A stretch of DNA of 64,000 nt from Oscillatoriaceae cyanobacterium Prado104 (GCA_025454405.1 JALOON010000014.1:30718-94717), one strand, 5' to 3'. Shown: positions 21,405-31,205, counted from the first letter of the stretch. A program made the numbers and translations. Notes: a model not told the origin generated them from the letters alone.

Positions 21405-21968
21405 ATGGAAAAGCGACAATTGGGCAGATCGGAAATTTATATCACCCCGATAATTATGGGCACTTGGCAAGCAGGCAAGTCAATGTGGGTGGGCATCGAG
21501 GATGCCGAAACAGTCAAAGCAATGCGATCGGCTTTTGAAGCCGGGATTACTACTTTTGATACGGCTGAGGTTTACGGCAACGGGCATTCCGAACAAATTG
21601 TCAGTCAAGCACTTTCAGATGTGCGAGCGGAAGTAATTTATGCTAGCAAAGTTTTTGCCAATCACCTCAAATACGATGCGGTAATCGAAGCGTGCGATCG
21701 CTCGTTAAAAAACCTCAATACCGATTATATCGACCTTTACCAAATTCACTGGCCGTCGGGTAATTGGAATACAGAAATTGTCCCGATCGCGGAAACAATG
21801 AGCGCGCTGAATAAGTTAATTGTCGGCGCGCGCAACGCCGAACAAGCCGCGGCAAATGCTAAAGCTGCTGAGGTAAAATTGAGTGAGGAAGACTTAAAAG
21901 AAATTGATGCGATCGGTCGGACAGTTACTGACCATCTAGACGACAATCCCGTAATGTGGGATTTTTAA
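21405..21968 (+). pseudogene. Aldo/keto reductase with large in-frame deletion
   Basis: A 187-residue frame where normal aldo/keto reductases have about 310-330. Residues 1-137 match the N-terminal half: FDTAEVYG (Asp52, Tyr57), ASK (Lys82) and QIHW (His115), so all four catalytic residues are present. After SALNK the frame jumps to LIVGARNAEQAAANAKAAEV and EEDLKEIDAIGR, which are the C-terminal end. The missing part, about 130 residues, holds the QGKIRAIGVSNF-type segment and most of the NADPH-binding site. The barrel cannot close, so the product should be inactive. Confidence 0.8.
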
Positions 21969-21983
21969 AGACTAATTAATGGT

Positions 21984-22084
21984 AGTAGTTGTAGGTTGGG
22001 TCCAGGAACGAACCCTCCGCTTCGCTTCGCCCAACACCACAATCCCATAGAGTTGGGTTTCACTTCGTTCAACCCAACCTACAA
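21984..22084. repeat. Inverted-repeat element (TTGTAGGTTGGGT arms)
   Basis: TTGTAGGTTGGGTCC at the left and ACCCAACCTACAA at the right enclose about 75 bases that hold a second hairpin (CCGCTTCGCTTCGCCCAAC, GTTGGGTTTCACTTCG). The shape suggests a MITE-like element or a domesticated hairpin between the reductase remnant and the kinase gene. Confidence 0.6.
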
Positions 22085-22129
22085 TTATAACTCCAAATCG
22101 CAAATCGTAAATCTAAAATCTAAAATCGA

Positions 22130-23995
22130 ATGACTTATTGCCTAAATCCTAATTGTACAAAACCGCAAAATCCGCCAACAGCAAAACTTTGCAGGAACTG
22201 TCGATCGAAACTGCTGCTGCGCGATCGATATCGGGCTATAAGAGCGATCGGACAAGGAGGTTTTGGCAGAACATTACTCGCCGTTGACGAAGACAAACCC
22301 TCAAAACCACGCTGCGTTATCAAACAATTTCTACCGGGAGAAACCCACCTCATCCCATCAGCAAGCAATCGCAGCAGCAAAAAAGCAGCAGAACTTTTTG
22401 AACAAGAAGCAATGCGATTGGACGAATTGGGAAAACACCCTCAAATTCCCGAATTACTAGCATATTCCATCCAAGAAGGTCGCCAATATGTAGTGCAAGA
22501 ATTTATCGACGGACAAAACCTAGCACAAATAGTAGAAGCCGAAGGCACATTTACAGAGAGTCAGATTCGAGAATTACTAAATAGTTTGCTGCCCGTACTT
22601 CATTTCATCCACTCGCACAACGTCATTCACCGAGATATCAAACCGGGAAACATCATTCGCCGCCCCGACAAACAATTAGTTTTAGTAGACTTTGGCGCGG
22701 CAAAAATTGCCACGGGTACAGCTTTACTCAAAACAGGAACTAGCATCGGCAGCCCCGAATACATCGCCCCCGAACAAGCTAGAGGCAAAGCATTTTTTGC
22801 CAGCGATTTGTACAGTTTGGGCGTAACTTGTTTGTATTTGCTAACTCAAGTTTCTCCCTTTGACCTTTTCGATCCGGGTGAAGATACCTGGATTTGGCGT
22901 CAGTATTTATCGAACAATCCGGTAAGCGAGGAATTAGGAAAAATTTTAGACAAATCGATCGAGAATGCCACCAACCGCCGCTATCAAACGGTTGTTGAAG
23001 TATTAAAAGACTTGAATCCCCAAGTTGCGATCGAACTTGCAACACCTCAAAAAACTACCAAGCCTGTAAAACTAACCCCCACTCCCGCCCAGCCACAACA
23101 ACAAACTCATAACTGGCAATGCCTGCACACATTAACAGGTCACAAAAACTTAATTTATTCTGTTGCTTTCAGCCCCAACGGAGAAATTTTAGCTAGCGGC
23201 AGCGATGACAAAACGATCGAACTGTGGCGAGTACAAGACGGACAAGAAATAATTACCCTCACAGGTCACAAAAACTCAATTTATACAGTAGCTTTCAGTC
23301 CAGATGGAGAGATACTTGCCAGCAGCAGCCACGACAAAACCATCAAACTGTGGCGGATGAAAGACGGGCAAGAAATTCGCACTCTTGCAGGTCACAGCAA
23401 CTCAGTTTACGGTGCCGCTTTCAGCCCTGATGGTGAAATAATTGCTAGCAGCAGTTGGGACAGAACAGTTAAGATTTGGCGCGTCAAAGACGGACAAGAA
23501 ATCCGCACGCTTTCCGGTCACATTAACTTAGTTTATTGTGTTGCTTTCAGCCCGGACGGAGAAACAATTGCTAGCAGCAGTTGGGACAGAACGATTAAGA
23601 TTTGGCGCGTCAAAGATGGGAAATTAATTCGCACTCTTACAGGTCATACAGACTGCGCGCGCTGCGTAGCATTCAGTCCGAATGGAGAGTTTCTTGCCAG
23701 CGGCAGTCACGACAATACTATTAAGATTTGGTGGACAAAAGATTGGCAAGAAATTTTAACAATCGCGGGTCATTCCTGGTATGTAGATTCGATCGCGTTT
23801 AGTCCCGATGGCGAGGTTATTGCCAGCAGCAGCAATCAAACTATCAAGATTTGGCGGGTAAAAGACGGTCAAGAACTTTGCAATATTGCAGGTCATACAA
23901 ATTCAGTTTACTCAGTTAATTTCAGCCCGGAAGGAGAGTTTTTGGCTAGCGGTAGCAGTGACAAAACTATTAAAATTTGGCACAATATTATGTAA
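22130..23995 (+). CDS. Ser/Thr protein kinase with WD40 repeats
   Basis: A 621-residue protein. Residues 1-25 hold a small zinc ribbon (CLNPNCT, CRNC). The kinase domain, about 33-295, has the glycine loop IGQGGFGRT, the catalytic Lys65 (VIKQF), HRDIKPGN at 167-174 with the catalytic Asp169, DFG at 187-189 and APEQ in the activation loop. After a Pro/Thr/Gln linker come seven WD40 repeats from about 330 to the end, each with GHxxxVxxVAFSPxG and SSSxDxTIKIW. The repeats should form one propeller that recruits partners or substrates. No membrane segment. It signals by phosphorylating Ser/Thr in the cytosol; the target is unknown. Confidence 0.95.
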   Translation: MTYCLNPNCTKPQNPPTAKLCRNCRSKLLLRDRYRAIRAIGQGGFGRTLLAVDEDKPSKPRCVIKQFLPGETHLIPSASNRSSKKAAELFEQEAMRLDELGKHPQIPELLAYSIQEGRQYVVQEFIDGQNLAQIVEAEGTFTESQIRELLNSLLPVLHFIHSHNVIHRDIKPGNIIRRPDKQLVLVDFGAAKIATGTALLKTGTSIGSPEYIAPEQARGKAFFASDLYSLGVTCLYLLTQVSPFDLFDPGEDTWIWRQYLSNNPVSEELGKILDKSIENATNRRYQTVVEVLKDLNPQVAIELATPQKTTKPVKLTPTPAQPQQQTHNWQCLHTLTGHKNLIYSVAFSPNGEILASGSDDKTIELWRVQDGQEIITLTGHKNSIYTVAFSPDGEILASSSHDKTIKLWRMKDGQEIRTLAGHSNSVYGAAFSPDGEIIASSSWDRTVKIWRVKDGQEIRTLSGHINLVYCVAFSPDGETIASSSWDRTIKIWRVKDGKLIRTLTGHTDCARCVAFSPNGEFLASGSHDNTIKIWWTKDWQEILTIAGHSWYVDSIAFSPDGEVIASSSNQTIKIWRVKDGQELCNIAGHTNSVYSVNFSPEGEFLASGSSDKTIKIWHNIM

Positions 23996-24061
23996 ATCGC
24001 AGCAATTGAAGTGCGCTCGGACATCGATTGAATTTGAATTTGAATTTAAATTGTTCGATGT

Positions 24062-25453
24062 CTAAACTTTGCGATCGAGACGGATGGCTTGTTCCAGGGC
24101 AGTTTTTTCTCGAGCCCGCCGCGCGTAAGGCAACAATTTAGCAGCATCCCACCCCGTCAAGATCCGCATATCCTCTAAATTTATGCCCCGCATTAACATC
24201 TCGACGCACCAAGTTTGTTGAGTTTGTTCGATCGCGATCGCCTCTCCTTCAAGAGTCAGCAATCCAGCAGTTAATTTTTGCCAAAACTGTTCTAACTCAA
24301 TTTCCGACAGCCGCTTGCCGTTGGGATTCAAAAACAAAGCTACTTCGCTATCTTTGCGACTTTTTAACCACTGAGTCAGCGGATTGTTCGTATAAGAACC
24401 GTAGCGCTTGCCCATAATCCACTGATTCACCGTAACTTGTCGCACAAAACCTTGAGTGACTTGCAACAGTTGTTGGTGCGAGTCGCTGATGCGGTGCGAT
24501 CGATCCAAATTAATAATCTCTTTGGCATTCAATCCCGCTCCAAACAAAACATATGCTAAAGCATATTCTTGCTGTCCCAATTTTTTAGCTCGCTGCAGGA
24601 TAGTAGCGACTAAACTTGCTGGCAAATCCGACACTTTTTCAACTTTTGATGTGACTGGAAATCGATCCGGGCCGATCGCGCGATCGCGATTTTGAAGGCC
24701 AACCTCCCCAGATTCAGGCAAAATTGCCGTTTCCGCTGCACTGCTATTTAAAAGACTCACATTTGCTTCCTCTTCCTCTTCCCTTCGCGCCCTTTGCGCC
24801 TTCGCGGTTCCTTCATTAACATCTGCTTCAGACTCAACAGGAGCGGAATCAGACACAGCCCCGTGCAAAAACAGCGCCACCAAATTCTCCAAAAAATCCT
24901 CTCGATCCTGCCAAAGTTCGTGAAATTCGCTCGTAAATTCAATTACCGCATATCCCAGCAACATTCCGTTAAGCAAACTCGCTAGCTTTTGGCCGCTCAA
25001 ATTAGCGCGCAACTGGCCGCGATCGATGACTGTGGCAAAATATTCAGCTACGTAGCGGTTGGCTTGCGTAAAGCCCGCACCCAGGGCTGCGCGGTTTTCT
25101 GAGGGGTACTTTCCGGCTTCGCCCACCACAGATCGCACGACTTCGGGAACTCGTTCTAGCGCCTCCAAACAGGCATTAGCGTAGTCTTTCAGCGCTTGGT
25201 AAATGCTGCTCGTTCGATCGGCCTGCTCTACTAAAGTTTGACCCAAATTAGTAAATACGGCAGCCTCTTCAATAACCGCTAAAAGCAAGCCGTGCTTGCT
25301 GCCAAACTGCCGGAATAGCGTCACTTCATTGACTTCTGCTAATTCTGCAATTTGCTTGGTAGTCGTTTCGGTAACTCCTTGAGAGGCAAATAACTCTAGC
25401 GCTGCGCCGATCAAACGCTGTCGAGTTGGGTTTCGTTGAGCGGGCATAGGCAT
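24062..25453 (-). CDS. TetR regulator fused to a tyrosine-recombinase-like domain
   Basis: A 463-residue protein. The N-terminus is a TetR helix-turn-helix (LIGAALELFASQGVTETTTK, then VTLFRQFGSKHGLL), followed by a ligand domain to about 215 and a charged linker. Residues about 270-463 resemble a tyrosine recombinase fold: LAYVLFGAGLNAKEIINLDR, then TWCVEMLMRGINLEDMRILT and GWDAAKLLPYARRA. The catalytic Arg, His and second Arg positions are replaced (GLN for GLR, W for H), so it should be inactive as a recombinase. It diverges from the desaturase gene over a 183-base spacer containing a perfect inverted repeat, so it probably controls that gene and itself. Confidence 0.8.
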   Translation of the reverse strand: MPMPAQRNPTRQRLIGAALELFASQGVTETTTKQIAELAEVNEVTLFRQFGSKHGLLLAVIEEAAVFTNLGQTLVEQADRTSSIYQALKDYANACLEALERVPEVVRSVVGEAGKYPSENRAALGAGFTQANRYVAEYFATVIDRGQLRANLSGQKLASLLNGMLLGYAVIEFTSEFHELWQDREDFLENLVALFLHGAVSDSAPVESEADVNEGTAKAQRARREEEEEANVSLLNSSAAETAILPESGEVGLQNRDRAIGPDRFPVTSKVEKVSDLPASLVATILQRAKKLGQQEYALAYVLFGAGLNAKEIINLDRSHRISDSHQQLLQVTQGFVRQVTVNQWIMGKRYGSYTNNPLTQWLKSRKDSEVALFLNPNGKRLSEIELEQFWQKLTAGLLTLEGEAIAIEQTQQTWCVEMLMRGINLEDMRILTGWDAAKLLPYARRAREKTALEQAIRLDRKV

Positions 25454-25456
25454 GAT

Positions 25457-25471
25457 GCAAGTTATACTTGC
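25457..25471. promoter_or_regulatory. TetR-type operator candidate
   Basis: GCAAGT-TAT-ACTTGC, a perfect inverted repeat with six-base arms, begins three bases before the regulator's ATG. A related half-site, CAACACTTGC, lies at about 25508-25517. The placement between divergent genes fits binding by the encoded TetR protein. Confidence 0.6.
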
Positions 25472-25636
25472 AAAAAAACAAAAGGCTTGTTAAGCTGAAT
25501 ATGTAAGCAACACTTGCACTCGGATTTCCACCTGTAACGGTATGCTGTCGCAAGCGTCAGTTCTCATCAGTGTACAGGGGGAAGACGATCGGTGCTTTGC
25601 CTGCGAACATCTCGCTTATTTAAATAAGGACTTACC

Positions 25637-26497
25637 ATGACTTCCAATTTTGTTGAAACTGCCCCAGAGGGCAGGCAGTCGCCAGCGTTTAGCTGGACGA
25701 CGGCAGTATTTTTTGCGGCTGTACACGCCCTAGCTTTGCTAGCCCCCTGGTTTTTTTCTTGGTCTGCTTTAGGTGTAGCAGTATTTTTGCACTGGTTGTT
25801 CGGCAGTATTGGCATTTGCCTGGGATATCACCGGCTGTTAACTCACCGCAGCTTGCAGGTGCCAAAATGGTTGGAATACGCGATCGGGACAATTGGCGCT
25901 TTAGCACTGCAAGGCGGGCCCATCTTTTGGGTTGCCGGACACCGCCAGCATCACCTCTACACAGAAGACAAGGACAAAGATCCTTACTCCGCCAGGCGGG
26001 GTTTTTGGTGGAGTCACATGATGTGGGTGTTTTACCCCCAGAAACAGTTTTTTGACTGCGAAATTTACCAGCAGTATGCCCCCGATTTAGCTAAAGATGG
26101 GTTCTATCGGTGGTTAAATCGTTATTTTCTGCTGCTGCAAATTCCTTTAGGAATCTTGCTGTACTTGCTGGGCGGTTGGTCGTTTGTAATTTACGGCGTA
26201 TTTCTCAGGGCAGTATTGCTGTGGCACAGTACCTGGTTAATTAACTCAGCCACTCACATGACAGGCTACCGCACCTTCAACTGTGCAGACAATTCCCGCA
26301 ACCTTTGGTGGGCAGCAATTCTCACCTACGGAGAAGGCTGGCACAACAACCACCACGCTTACCCAAATGTTGCAAAAGCCGGATGGAAATGGTGGGAAAT
26401 TGACATGACTTGGTGGGCGATTCAAGTTTTGCAGTTGCTGGGTTTAGCCAAAAAGATTGTACTGCCGCCGCAAACTGCTACAACTTCAAAGTTTTAA
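25637..26497 (+). CDS. desC: Delta-9 acyl-lipid desaturase
   Basis: A 286-residue integral membrane enzyme that inserts the first double bond into saturated acyl chains of lipids, using a di-iron centre and ferredoxin electrons. The three histidine boxes are present: HRLLTH (65-70), HRQHH (102-106) and HNNHH (236-240). About four hydrophobic segments fit the family topology. AAGGA lies seven bases before the ATG. It is divergently arranged with the TetR-type gene. The order suggests control of lipid unsaturation by that regulator (inference). The end of the gene is followed by a peptidoglycan-binding remnant on the other strand. Confidence 0.93.
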   Translation: MTSNFVETAPEGRQSPAFSWTTAVFFAAVHALALLAPWFFSWSALGVAVFLHWLFGSIGICLGYHRLLTHRSLQVPKWLEYAIGTIGALALQGGPIFWVAGHRQHHLYTEDKDKDPYSARRGFWWSHMMWVFYPQKQFFDCEIYQQYAPDLAKDGFYRWLNRYFLLLQIPLGILLYLLGGWSFVIYGVFLRAVLLWHSTWLINSATHMTGYRTFNCADNSRNLWWAAILTYGEGWHNNHHAYPNVAKAGWKWWEIDMTWWAIQVLQLLGLAKKIVLPPQTATTSKF

Positions 26498-26727
26498 CGA
26501 TCGGACCTACAAGGTTCGTATTGGCTCGTAGTAAGGACTTCAGTCCTTATTTTTTTGAGAATTTGCATTCCTCCTGCCAACAATCCTTTATTAGTTTGAA
26601 ACTGTTTGAGAGATGCTTCAGTTTTCGGTCCAAACTTACCATCAGCAAGACCAGCACTCAACCCCAACTCCACCAACAAACATTTTTGAAGTCTTACCAC
26701 ATCGTAACCGGATGAACTTAATTTTAG
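26494..26727 (-). pseudogene. Peptidoglycan-binding domain remnant
   Basis: The minus strand reads SSSGYDVVRLQKCLLVELGL, then GLADGKFGPKTEASLKQFQT, one PG_binding_1 repeat that lacks the last TWxAL part. Its end runs into a GGACTTCAGTCC repeat, which supplies the remaining codons. No signal peptide or proper start upstream. The gene is probably a leftover of a longer wall-binding protein. Confidence 0.6.
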
Positions 26728-26741
26728 CTTAAACAGACAGA

Positions 26742-26771
26742 AGCCTCACGCCATAATCTTTGATTTGGCGT
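26742..26771. terminator. Hairpin CTCACGCCA...TGGCGTGAG
   Basis: A nine-base perfect stem around a 12-base AT-rich loop, without a long T run. It lies between the remnant and the GGACT-type repeat. It may be a transcript end or an element end. Confidence 0.4.
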
Positions 26772-26922
26772 GAGATGAATGGCGCGTTAATTTATGACTC
26801 GCGAGCTTTTTGAGGACTAAAGTCCTCAATACAAACCGTTTTTATGACTCGCGATCGACCCGACATAATATCAATTGGCACAATGATTTTTGCTTTAAAT
26901 TTTACCGCAACCCGAATGTTTC

Positions 26923-26955
26923 AAAAACCCGGTTTCTTGAAGAAACCGGGTTTTT
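26923..26955. terminator. Strong palindromic terminator
   Basis: AAAAACCCGGTTTCTTGAAG followed by AAACCGGGTTTTT gives a 15-16 bp stem with A and T runs on both sides. It lies 15 bases from the end of the fcl gene. The core AAACCCGGTTTCT is a dispersed cyanobacterial repeat that recurs near 34695-34760, 54650 and 57010. Confidence 0.8.
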
Positions 26956-26970
26956 CACGCTGCCAACTGT

Positions 26971-27915
26971 TTAAACTGCGTGTTCCCGATACCAGTCTAT
27001 CGTATTTTTCAACCCTTCTTTAAACTCTACTTCAGCTACAAAACCAAACCTTTCTTTCGCCCTTTGGGTATCCAAACAGCGGCGCGGCTGACCGTTCGGT
27101 TTGTCGGTTTCCCAAACTATTTCTCCCTCAAATCCCATCAATTCGCAAATTGTTTCTACCAAATCGCGAATTTTTACTTCGCTATTCGTTCCCAAATTCA
27201 CGGGATCGGATTCATTGTAAAATTGAGCTGCCATCACAATTCCCCGCGCCGCATCTGTAGAATACAAAAATTCGCGGCTGGGACTGCCATCGCCCCACAC
27301 TGGCAGCGCTTTGTCTCCCCTTTCTTGCGCTTCGTGGACTTTGCGAATTAATGCCGGAATCACGTGGGAACTTCTGGGATCGAAGTTATCTTCCGGGCCG
27401 TACAAATTCACTGGCAGCAAATAGACGCCGTTAAATCCGTATTGCTGGCGGTAGGATTGCAGTTGCACTAATAAGGCTTTTTTCGCAATGCCGTAAGGTG
27501 CGTTAGTTACTTCTGGGTAGCCGTTCCAGAGGTCGTCTTCTTTGAAAGGAACTGGTGTTAAATTCGGATACGCGCAAATCGTGCCGACGCAGACAAATTT
27601 TTCGACTCCTGCTTCGTAGGCGGCGTGAATTAATTGCGCGCCCATCATCAAATTGTCGTAAAATAATTCTGCGGGTTTTTCGCGATTTAAACCGATACCG
27701 CCGACGTGGGCTGCTAAGTGAATGATGATATCTTGTTGGTCGGCCGCGCGCTTGCAGTTTTCCATGATGCGGAGGTCGCAATCGCGCGATCGAGTTACGG
27801 CTATTTTGTTAGCATCGGCCCCACCTTTGACCAACTGGTCGATTACTTGACGCCCCAAGAAACCCGCGCCGCCCGTTACTAAAATCCGCTTGTTGCTGAA
27901 ATCTAAGGCTGTCAT
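26971..27915 (-). CDS. fcl: GDP-L-fucose synthase
   Basis: 314 residues from [16 protein letters not shown]; a frame to 28002 adds a poorly conserved 29-residue tail, and GAGGAT precedes the chosen ATG. The enzyme epimerises and reduces GDP-4-keto-6-deoxymannose to GDP-L-fucose with NADPH. The Rossmann loop TGGAGFLG is at residues 14-21, and Tyr141-x-x-x-Lys145 (NAPYGIAKK) is the catalytic dyad, with Cys in VGTICAYP. It sits downstream of gmd on the same strand, separated by 500 bases of repeats, so the two supply fucose for the glycan genes that follow. Confidence 0.93.
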   Translation of the reverse strand: MTALDFSNKRILVTGGAGFLGRQVIDQLVKGGADANKIAVTRSRDCDLRIMENCKRAADQQDIIIHLAAHVGGIGLNREKPAELFYDNLMMGAQLIHAAYEAGVEKFVCVGTICAYPNLTPVPFKEDDLWNGYPEVTNAPYGIAKKALLVQLQSYRQQYGFNGVYLLPVNLYGPEDNFDPRSSHVIPALIRKVHEAQERGDKALPVWGDGSPSREFLYSTDAARGIVMAAQFYNESDPVNLGTNSEVKIRDLVETICELMGFEGEIVWETDKPNGQPRRCLDTQRAKERFGFVAEVEFKEGLKNTIDWYREHAV

Positions 27916-28002
27916 ATTTTTATCCTCATTTGATTTTGAATAAAGGTCGATCGACAATTTCCCCTGAAAAATGTTGCCCCCTGTCAACCAACAATCAGCC
28001 AA

Positions 28003-28410
28003 TTGCTAGCGATCGAGCTTGCTTTTGCTGCTAAATAAGTCAGCCTCATAAATTTTAAAACAGTCCCGGACACACGCATTGTATATTTAGGATGTACCCC
28101 GCGCACCGATCGCGCGATCGGTAGCCGGTCCTATCGTGTCCGATCGATAACCACAGTTTGTAATGAGACTAAACCCTGCAAGATTCTGAAGACTTTGGTC
28201 CTCACTACAAACTAACCTTCATAGAGGGCGCGCCCGCGCACCTTACTATTGATTTTTCCTTCTTTCTACTCTCTCCTAAATCAATTAAGCCTGCTTGCTG
28301 CAATAGATTTCAATTAACAAAATCAGCGCCAGTCACCGCGCAACAGCAAGCCTGTTTTCCCAAACATCACTCACCATCAAGCAGTTGCGGAGACTGCTTA
28401 GTTTCGCGCG
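28003..28410. other. Intergenic region with a GGACT-type repeat
   Basis: Between fcl and gmd. It contains GAAGACTTTGGTCCTCACTA at about 28188 (GGACT family), GCGATCG palindromes and an unremarkable AT-rich remainder. No ORF or RNA gene is supported. Confidence 0.5.
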
Positions 28411-29442
28411 TTAATCAAATCCGTTGCCAGAACCCCGTTCTTGCTGTTCGAGAGCTTTAATGTCAGCATCAACCATTAAATGAACTAACTCTTCAAAAGT
28501 TACAGAAGGTTCCCAATTTAACTGCTTGCGCGCCTTTGTCGAGTCGCCAATCAACAGTTCGACTTCTGCCGGACGCAAGTAGCGTTCGTCAAATTCTACA
28601 TATTTTTGCCAATCTAGCTTGACATAAGTAAATGCTAAATCGAGAAACTCTTTGATCGAATGAGTTTCGTTGGTAGCGATCACGTAATCGTCCGGTTTTT
28701 CTTGTTGCAGCATCAGCCACATCGCCCGCACGTAATCTTTAGCATAACCCCAGTCCCGCTTGGCATCGAGGTTGCCCAAATAAAGTTTTTTCTGTTTTCC
28801 TGCAAGAATTCTGGCGACGGCGCGCGTAATTTTGCGAGTGACAAAAGTTTCGCCCCGGCGGGGAGATTCGTGATTGAACAAGATACCGTTGCAGGCAAAA
28901 AGTCCGTAGGATTCCCGATAATTTACTGTTTGCCAGTGTCCGTAAACTTTCGCGCAAGCATAAGGACTTCTGGGATAAAAAGGTGTCGTTTCTTTCTGCG
29001 GAACTTCTTGCACCAAACCGAACATTTCCGAAGAACCTGCTTGATAAAAGCGCACTTCTATGCCTGTACGGCGCTGGTAGTCTCGAACTGCTTCTAACAG
29101 CCGCAGCACTCCCATTCCGACAGCATCAACCGTGTATTCCGGGGAGTCAAAGCTAACTCGAACGTGAGATTGAGCGCCTAAGTTATAAACTTCTGTGGGC
29201 TGAACTTCTTCCAAGATGCGGCGCAGAGTAGTGCCGTCAGTCAAGTCGCCGTAGTGCAGAAATAAATTCGCTCCCTCGCTGTGAGGATCGACATAGATGT
29301 GGTCGATTCGATCGGTATTAAAACAGGAACTCCGCCGGATAATCCCGTGAACTTCATATCCTTTCTCTAACAGGAACTCGCTCAAATAAGAGCCGTCTTG
29401 GCCTGTGATACCTGTTATTAGCGCTCGCTTCCGTTGCGTCAT
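28411..29442 (-). CDS. gmd: GDP-mannose 4,6-dehydratase
   Basis: A 343-residue enzyme that converts GDP-D-mannose to GDP-4-keto-6-deoxymannose, the first step to GDP-fucose. The N-terminal NADP loop is [11 protein letters not shown] (residues 10-20), with [23 protein letters not shown] and the catalytic segment [12 protein letters not shown] (Tyr-x-x-x-Lys), then [16 protein letters not shown]. Length and motifs fit the family exactly. It is the first gene of the fucose pair, with an IS remnant just upstream. It feeds the surface-glycan cluster. Confidence 0.95.
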   Translation of the reverse strand: MTQRKRALITGITGQDGSYLSEFLLEKGYEVHGIIRRSSCFNTDRIDHIYVDPHSEGANLFLHYGDLTDGTTLRRILEEVQPTEVYNLGAQSHVRVSFDSPEYTVDAVGMGVLRLLEAVRDYQRRTGIEVRFYQAGSSEMFGLVQEVPQKETTPFYPRSPYACAKVYGHWQTVNYRESYGLFACNGILFNHESPRRGETFVTRKITRAVARILAGKQKKLYLGNLDAKRDWGYAKDYVRAMWLMLQQEKPDDYVIATNETHSIKEFLDLAFTYVKLDWQKYVEFDERYLRPAEVELLIGDSTKARKQLNWEPSVTFEELVHLMVDADIKALEQQERGSGNGFD

Positions 29443-29456
29443 CAGAAAAATTAGGT

Positions 29457-29765
29457 GTGAAACCCCGTCCTAAAAAGACGGCTTGACATCCCCTTGCGGG
29501 GCGCTGGATTTTAAAAAATGCCCGTAAGGCCGAGAGCCAGCAAACTCGTTTTGTGTCCCCTCCCGCAACGCAGTTAAGATGTCTTGGCTGTTACCCAACC
29601 CCTGGGCTACGCTGCGCCCAAACCAATTGAGTTTACAAATAGTCCGGACTGGGGAAGCATCCGGAGCTGTGCGTACCCAACTGCGTCTAAATGAGATATT
29701 CAACTCTTGCGTTAATCGAATTGCTTCGATCGATCCCCATCCCAAAGAACGGCGGAGTTGTTGAA
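29457..29765 (-). mobile_element. IS200/IS605-family remnant (tnpB 3' end and right end)
   Basis: Near 29462-29500 the sequence is AAACCCCGTCCTAAAAAGAC, GGCTTGACATCCCCTTGCGG, a hairpin of the kind that ends IS200/IS605 and IS1341 elements. The adjoining minus-strand frame, with SWVRTAPDASPVRTICKL and ALREGTQNEFAGSRPYG, resembles the tail of a TnpB-type protein plus the structured RNA region behind it (recalled, moderate certainty). No complete transposase or TnpB catalytic domain is present. It is a degenerate copy upstream of gmd. Confidence 0.45.
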
Positions 29766-29991
29766 CAGATTCTCCGTTGACAGACTGTATTCACTTATTT
29801 TGGACTTTCCGGGCTGGGGCTGCTGTAGCCCGCCGGTCGCGTTCTCAAGCTCTACGTTAACTCACTATTTTCCGATCGGCATCAGGAAATTCTTGGTTTT
29901 TTGCCGGGGGCTCGATCGATATGTCCGCACTCACGATCGGTAGCTAGTAACAAACATAACTAAACTACTGACAGTAATTGCGGACAAAAAA

Positions 29992-30723
29992 TTAGTATGC
30001 GCCGTTATTATTGGGAAAAATCACCACGCCGATAGTTTTGAAAACGATCCACATATCCATCCAAAGGTTTTTTTCTTTTGCATAATAGAGGTCGATCTGG
30101 ACTCGGCGGGGATAAGGAATGTCATTGCGACCGGAGACTTGCCACAAACCTGTAATTCCAGGTCTGATCGTGAGAACTTTGTTGATGTGACGGCCGTATC
30201 TCGGCAGTTCTTCCTCAACTAAAGGTCTCGGTCCCACTACGCTCATATCTCCTTTGAGAACATTCCAAAACTGAGGGAATTCATCCAAACTGGTCATTCG
30301 CAAAAATCTTCCAATCCAGGTAATTCGCGGGTCTTTTTTGAGTTTGAAATTGTCCTCAAACTCTTGACGCAAATGCGGAGACTTTTCCATGATTTCCAGC
30401 AATAAGTCGTCCGCATTTTCCACCATCGTTCTGAATTTAAGGCAGTAAAACTTTTTACGGTTTTTGCCTATTCGTTCCTGTATGTAAAAAATAGGACCGG
30501 GCGAGCTTAGGGCGATCGAGAGAGCCAAAAGCAGGTATACCGGAGCAAACAGGATCAGAACGGCTAAGGAAAACAGGATGTCAAATAACCGCTTGAAAAA
30601 TTCTCCGTCGAGGCGCACCAGAGAAAGACTAATGCGTCTGTCTCCCTCCAGGACAGGTTGAAAACCGCGTCTCGCGATCGCTCGAATTACCTTGCCGGAG
30701 ATTAGTTGGCTGTCGGCAGTCAT
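29992..30723 (-). CDS. Bacterial sugar transferase (initiating, undecaprenyl-phosphate)
   Basis: A 243-residue protein of the WbaP/ExoY type that moves a sugar-1-phosphate to undecaprenyl phosphate, the first step in surface polysaccharide synthesis. It has a membrane re-entrant helix (FSLAVLILFAPVYLLLALSI), then KFRTMVENADDLL, LRMTSLDEFPQFWNVLKGDM and SVVGPRPL with RPGITGLWQVSGR, the classic motifs. Family members of this short form lack the long N-terminal membrane domain. It follows a 540-base region after gmd. Together with the glycosyltransferases downstream it should start a fucose-containing exopolysaccharide. Confidence 0.92.
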   Translation of the reverse strand: MTADSQLISGKVIRAIARRGFQPVLEGDRRISLSLVRLDGEFFKRLFDILFSLAVLILFAPVYLLLALSIALSSPGPIFYIQERIGKNRKKFYCLKFRTMVENADDLLLEIMEKSPHLRQEFEDNFKLKKDPRITWIGRFLRMTSLDEFPQFWNVLKGDMSVVGPRPLVEEELPRYGRHINKVLTIRPGITGLWQVSGRNDIPYPRRVQIDLYYAKEKNLWMDMWIVFKTIGVVIFPNNNGAY

Positions 30724-30820
30724 CTTACTCCTTACACTTCACACCACACACAGTCTCGATCATAAAGCCTCAAGACGCTTTGTTCTGTGAATAATGTTTC
30801 CAATACGCAATTTCCGAAGG

Positions 30821-31205
30821 AAGAAGGAAGAAGGAAGAAGGAAGAAGGAAGAAGGAAGGAGGGAGCGATCGGAAGCTAGAATGCTTGATATATAAGCTTT
30901 ATGAAGGCTGAAGCTGCAATTTTTCGCGACTTAGCGACTCAAAATTTGGGACTCAAAAATATTTTCTGAGTCTTCCCCAGTAGATTTCTGTAGGGTGCGA
31001 ATGCACGCTTTACTCTCTTAATCCGGGCGCGCGGGCAGCCAAAAACCTGGTTTTTTGACGAAAATCACGTGCATTTGCGAAAAAATCGAGTAAAAATACT
31101 GGTTTATCCCGTATAAATACGTAATTTCTGTCTCTGACTCTGCTCTACTAGATTTCTGTAGGGTGCGCACTGCGCACCTTAGTTTTAAGGCACGATTTAC
31201 GCGCG
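30821..31205. repeat. GAAGGAAGAAGG tract and TGTAGGGTGCG repeats
   Basis: A purine run of GAAGAAGGAAGAAGGAAGAA type (30821-30860), and two copies of TTTCTGTAGGGTGCG (30984 and 31153), the latter with an inverted GCACTGCGCACC. The same purine tract appears in minus-strand reading at 32385-32410, 43440-43485 and 60455-60478. No gene seen. Confidence 0.7.

Noticed and set aside
29470..29745. Independent 91-residue protein
   Set aside because: It overlaps the hairpin end of an IS200/IS605 remnant and looks like a decayed TnpB tail, so I list it as a mobile element.
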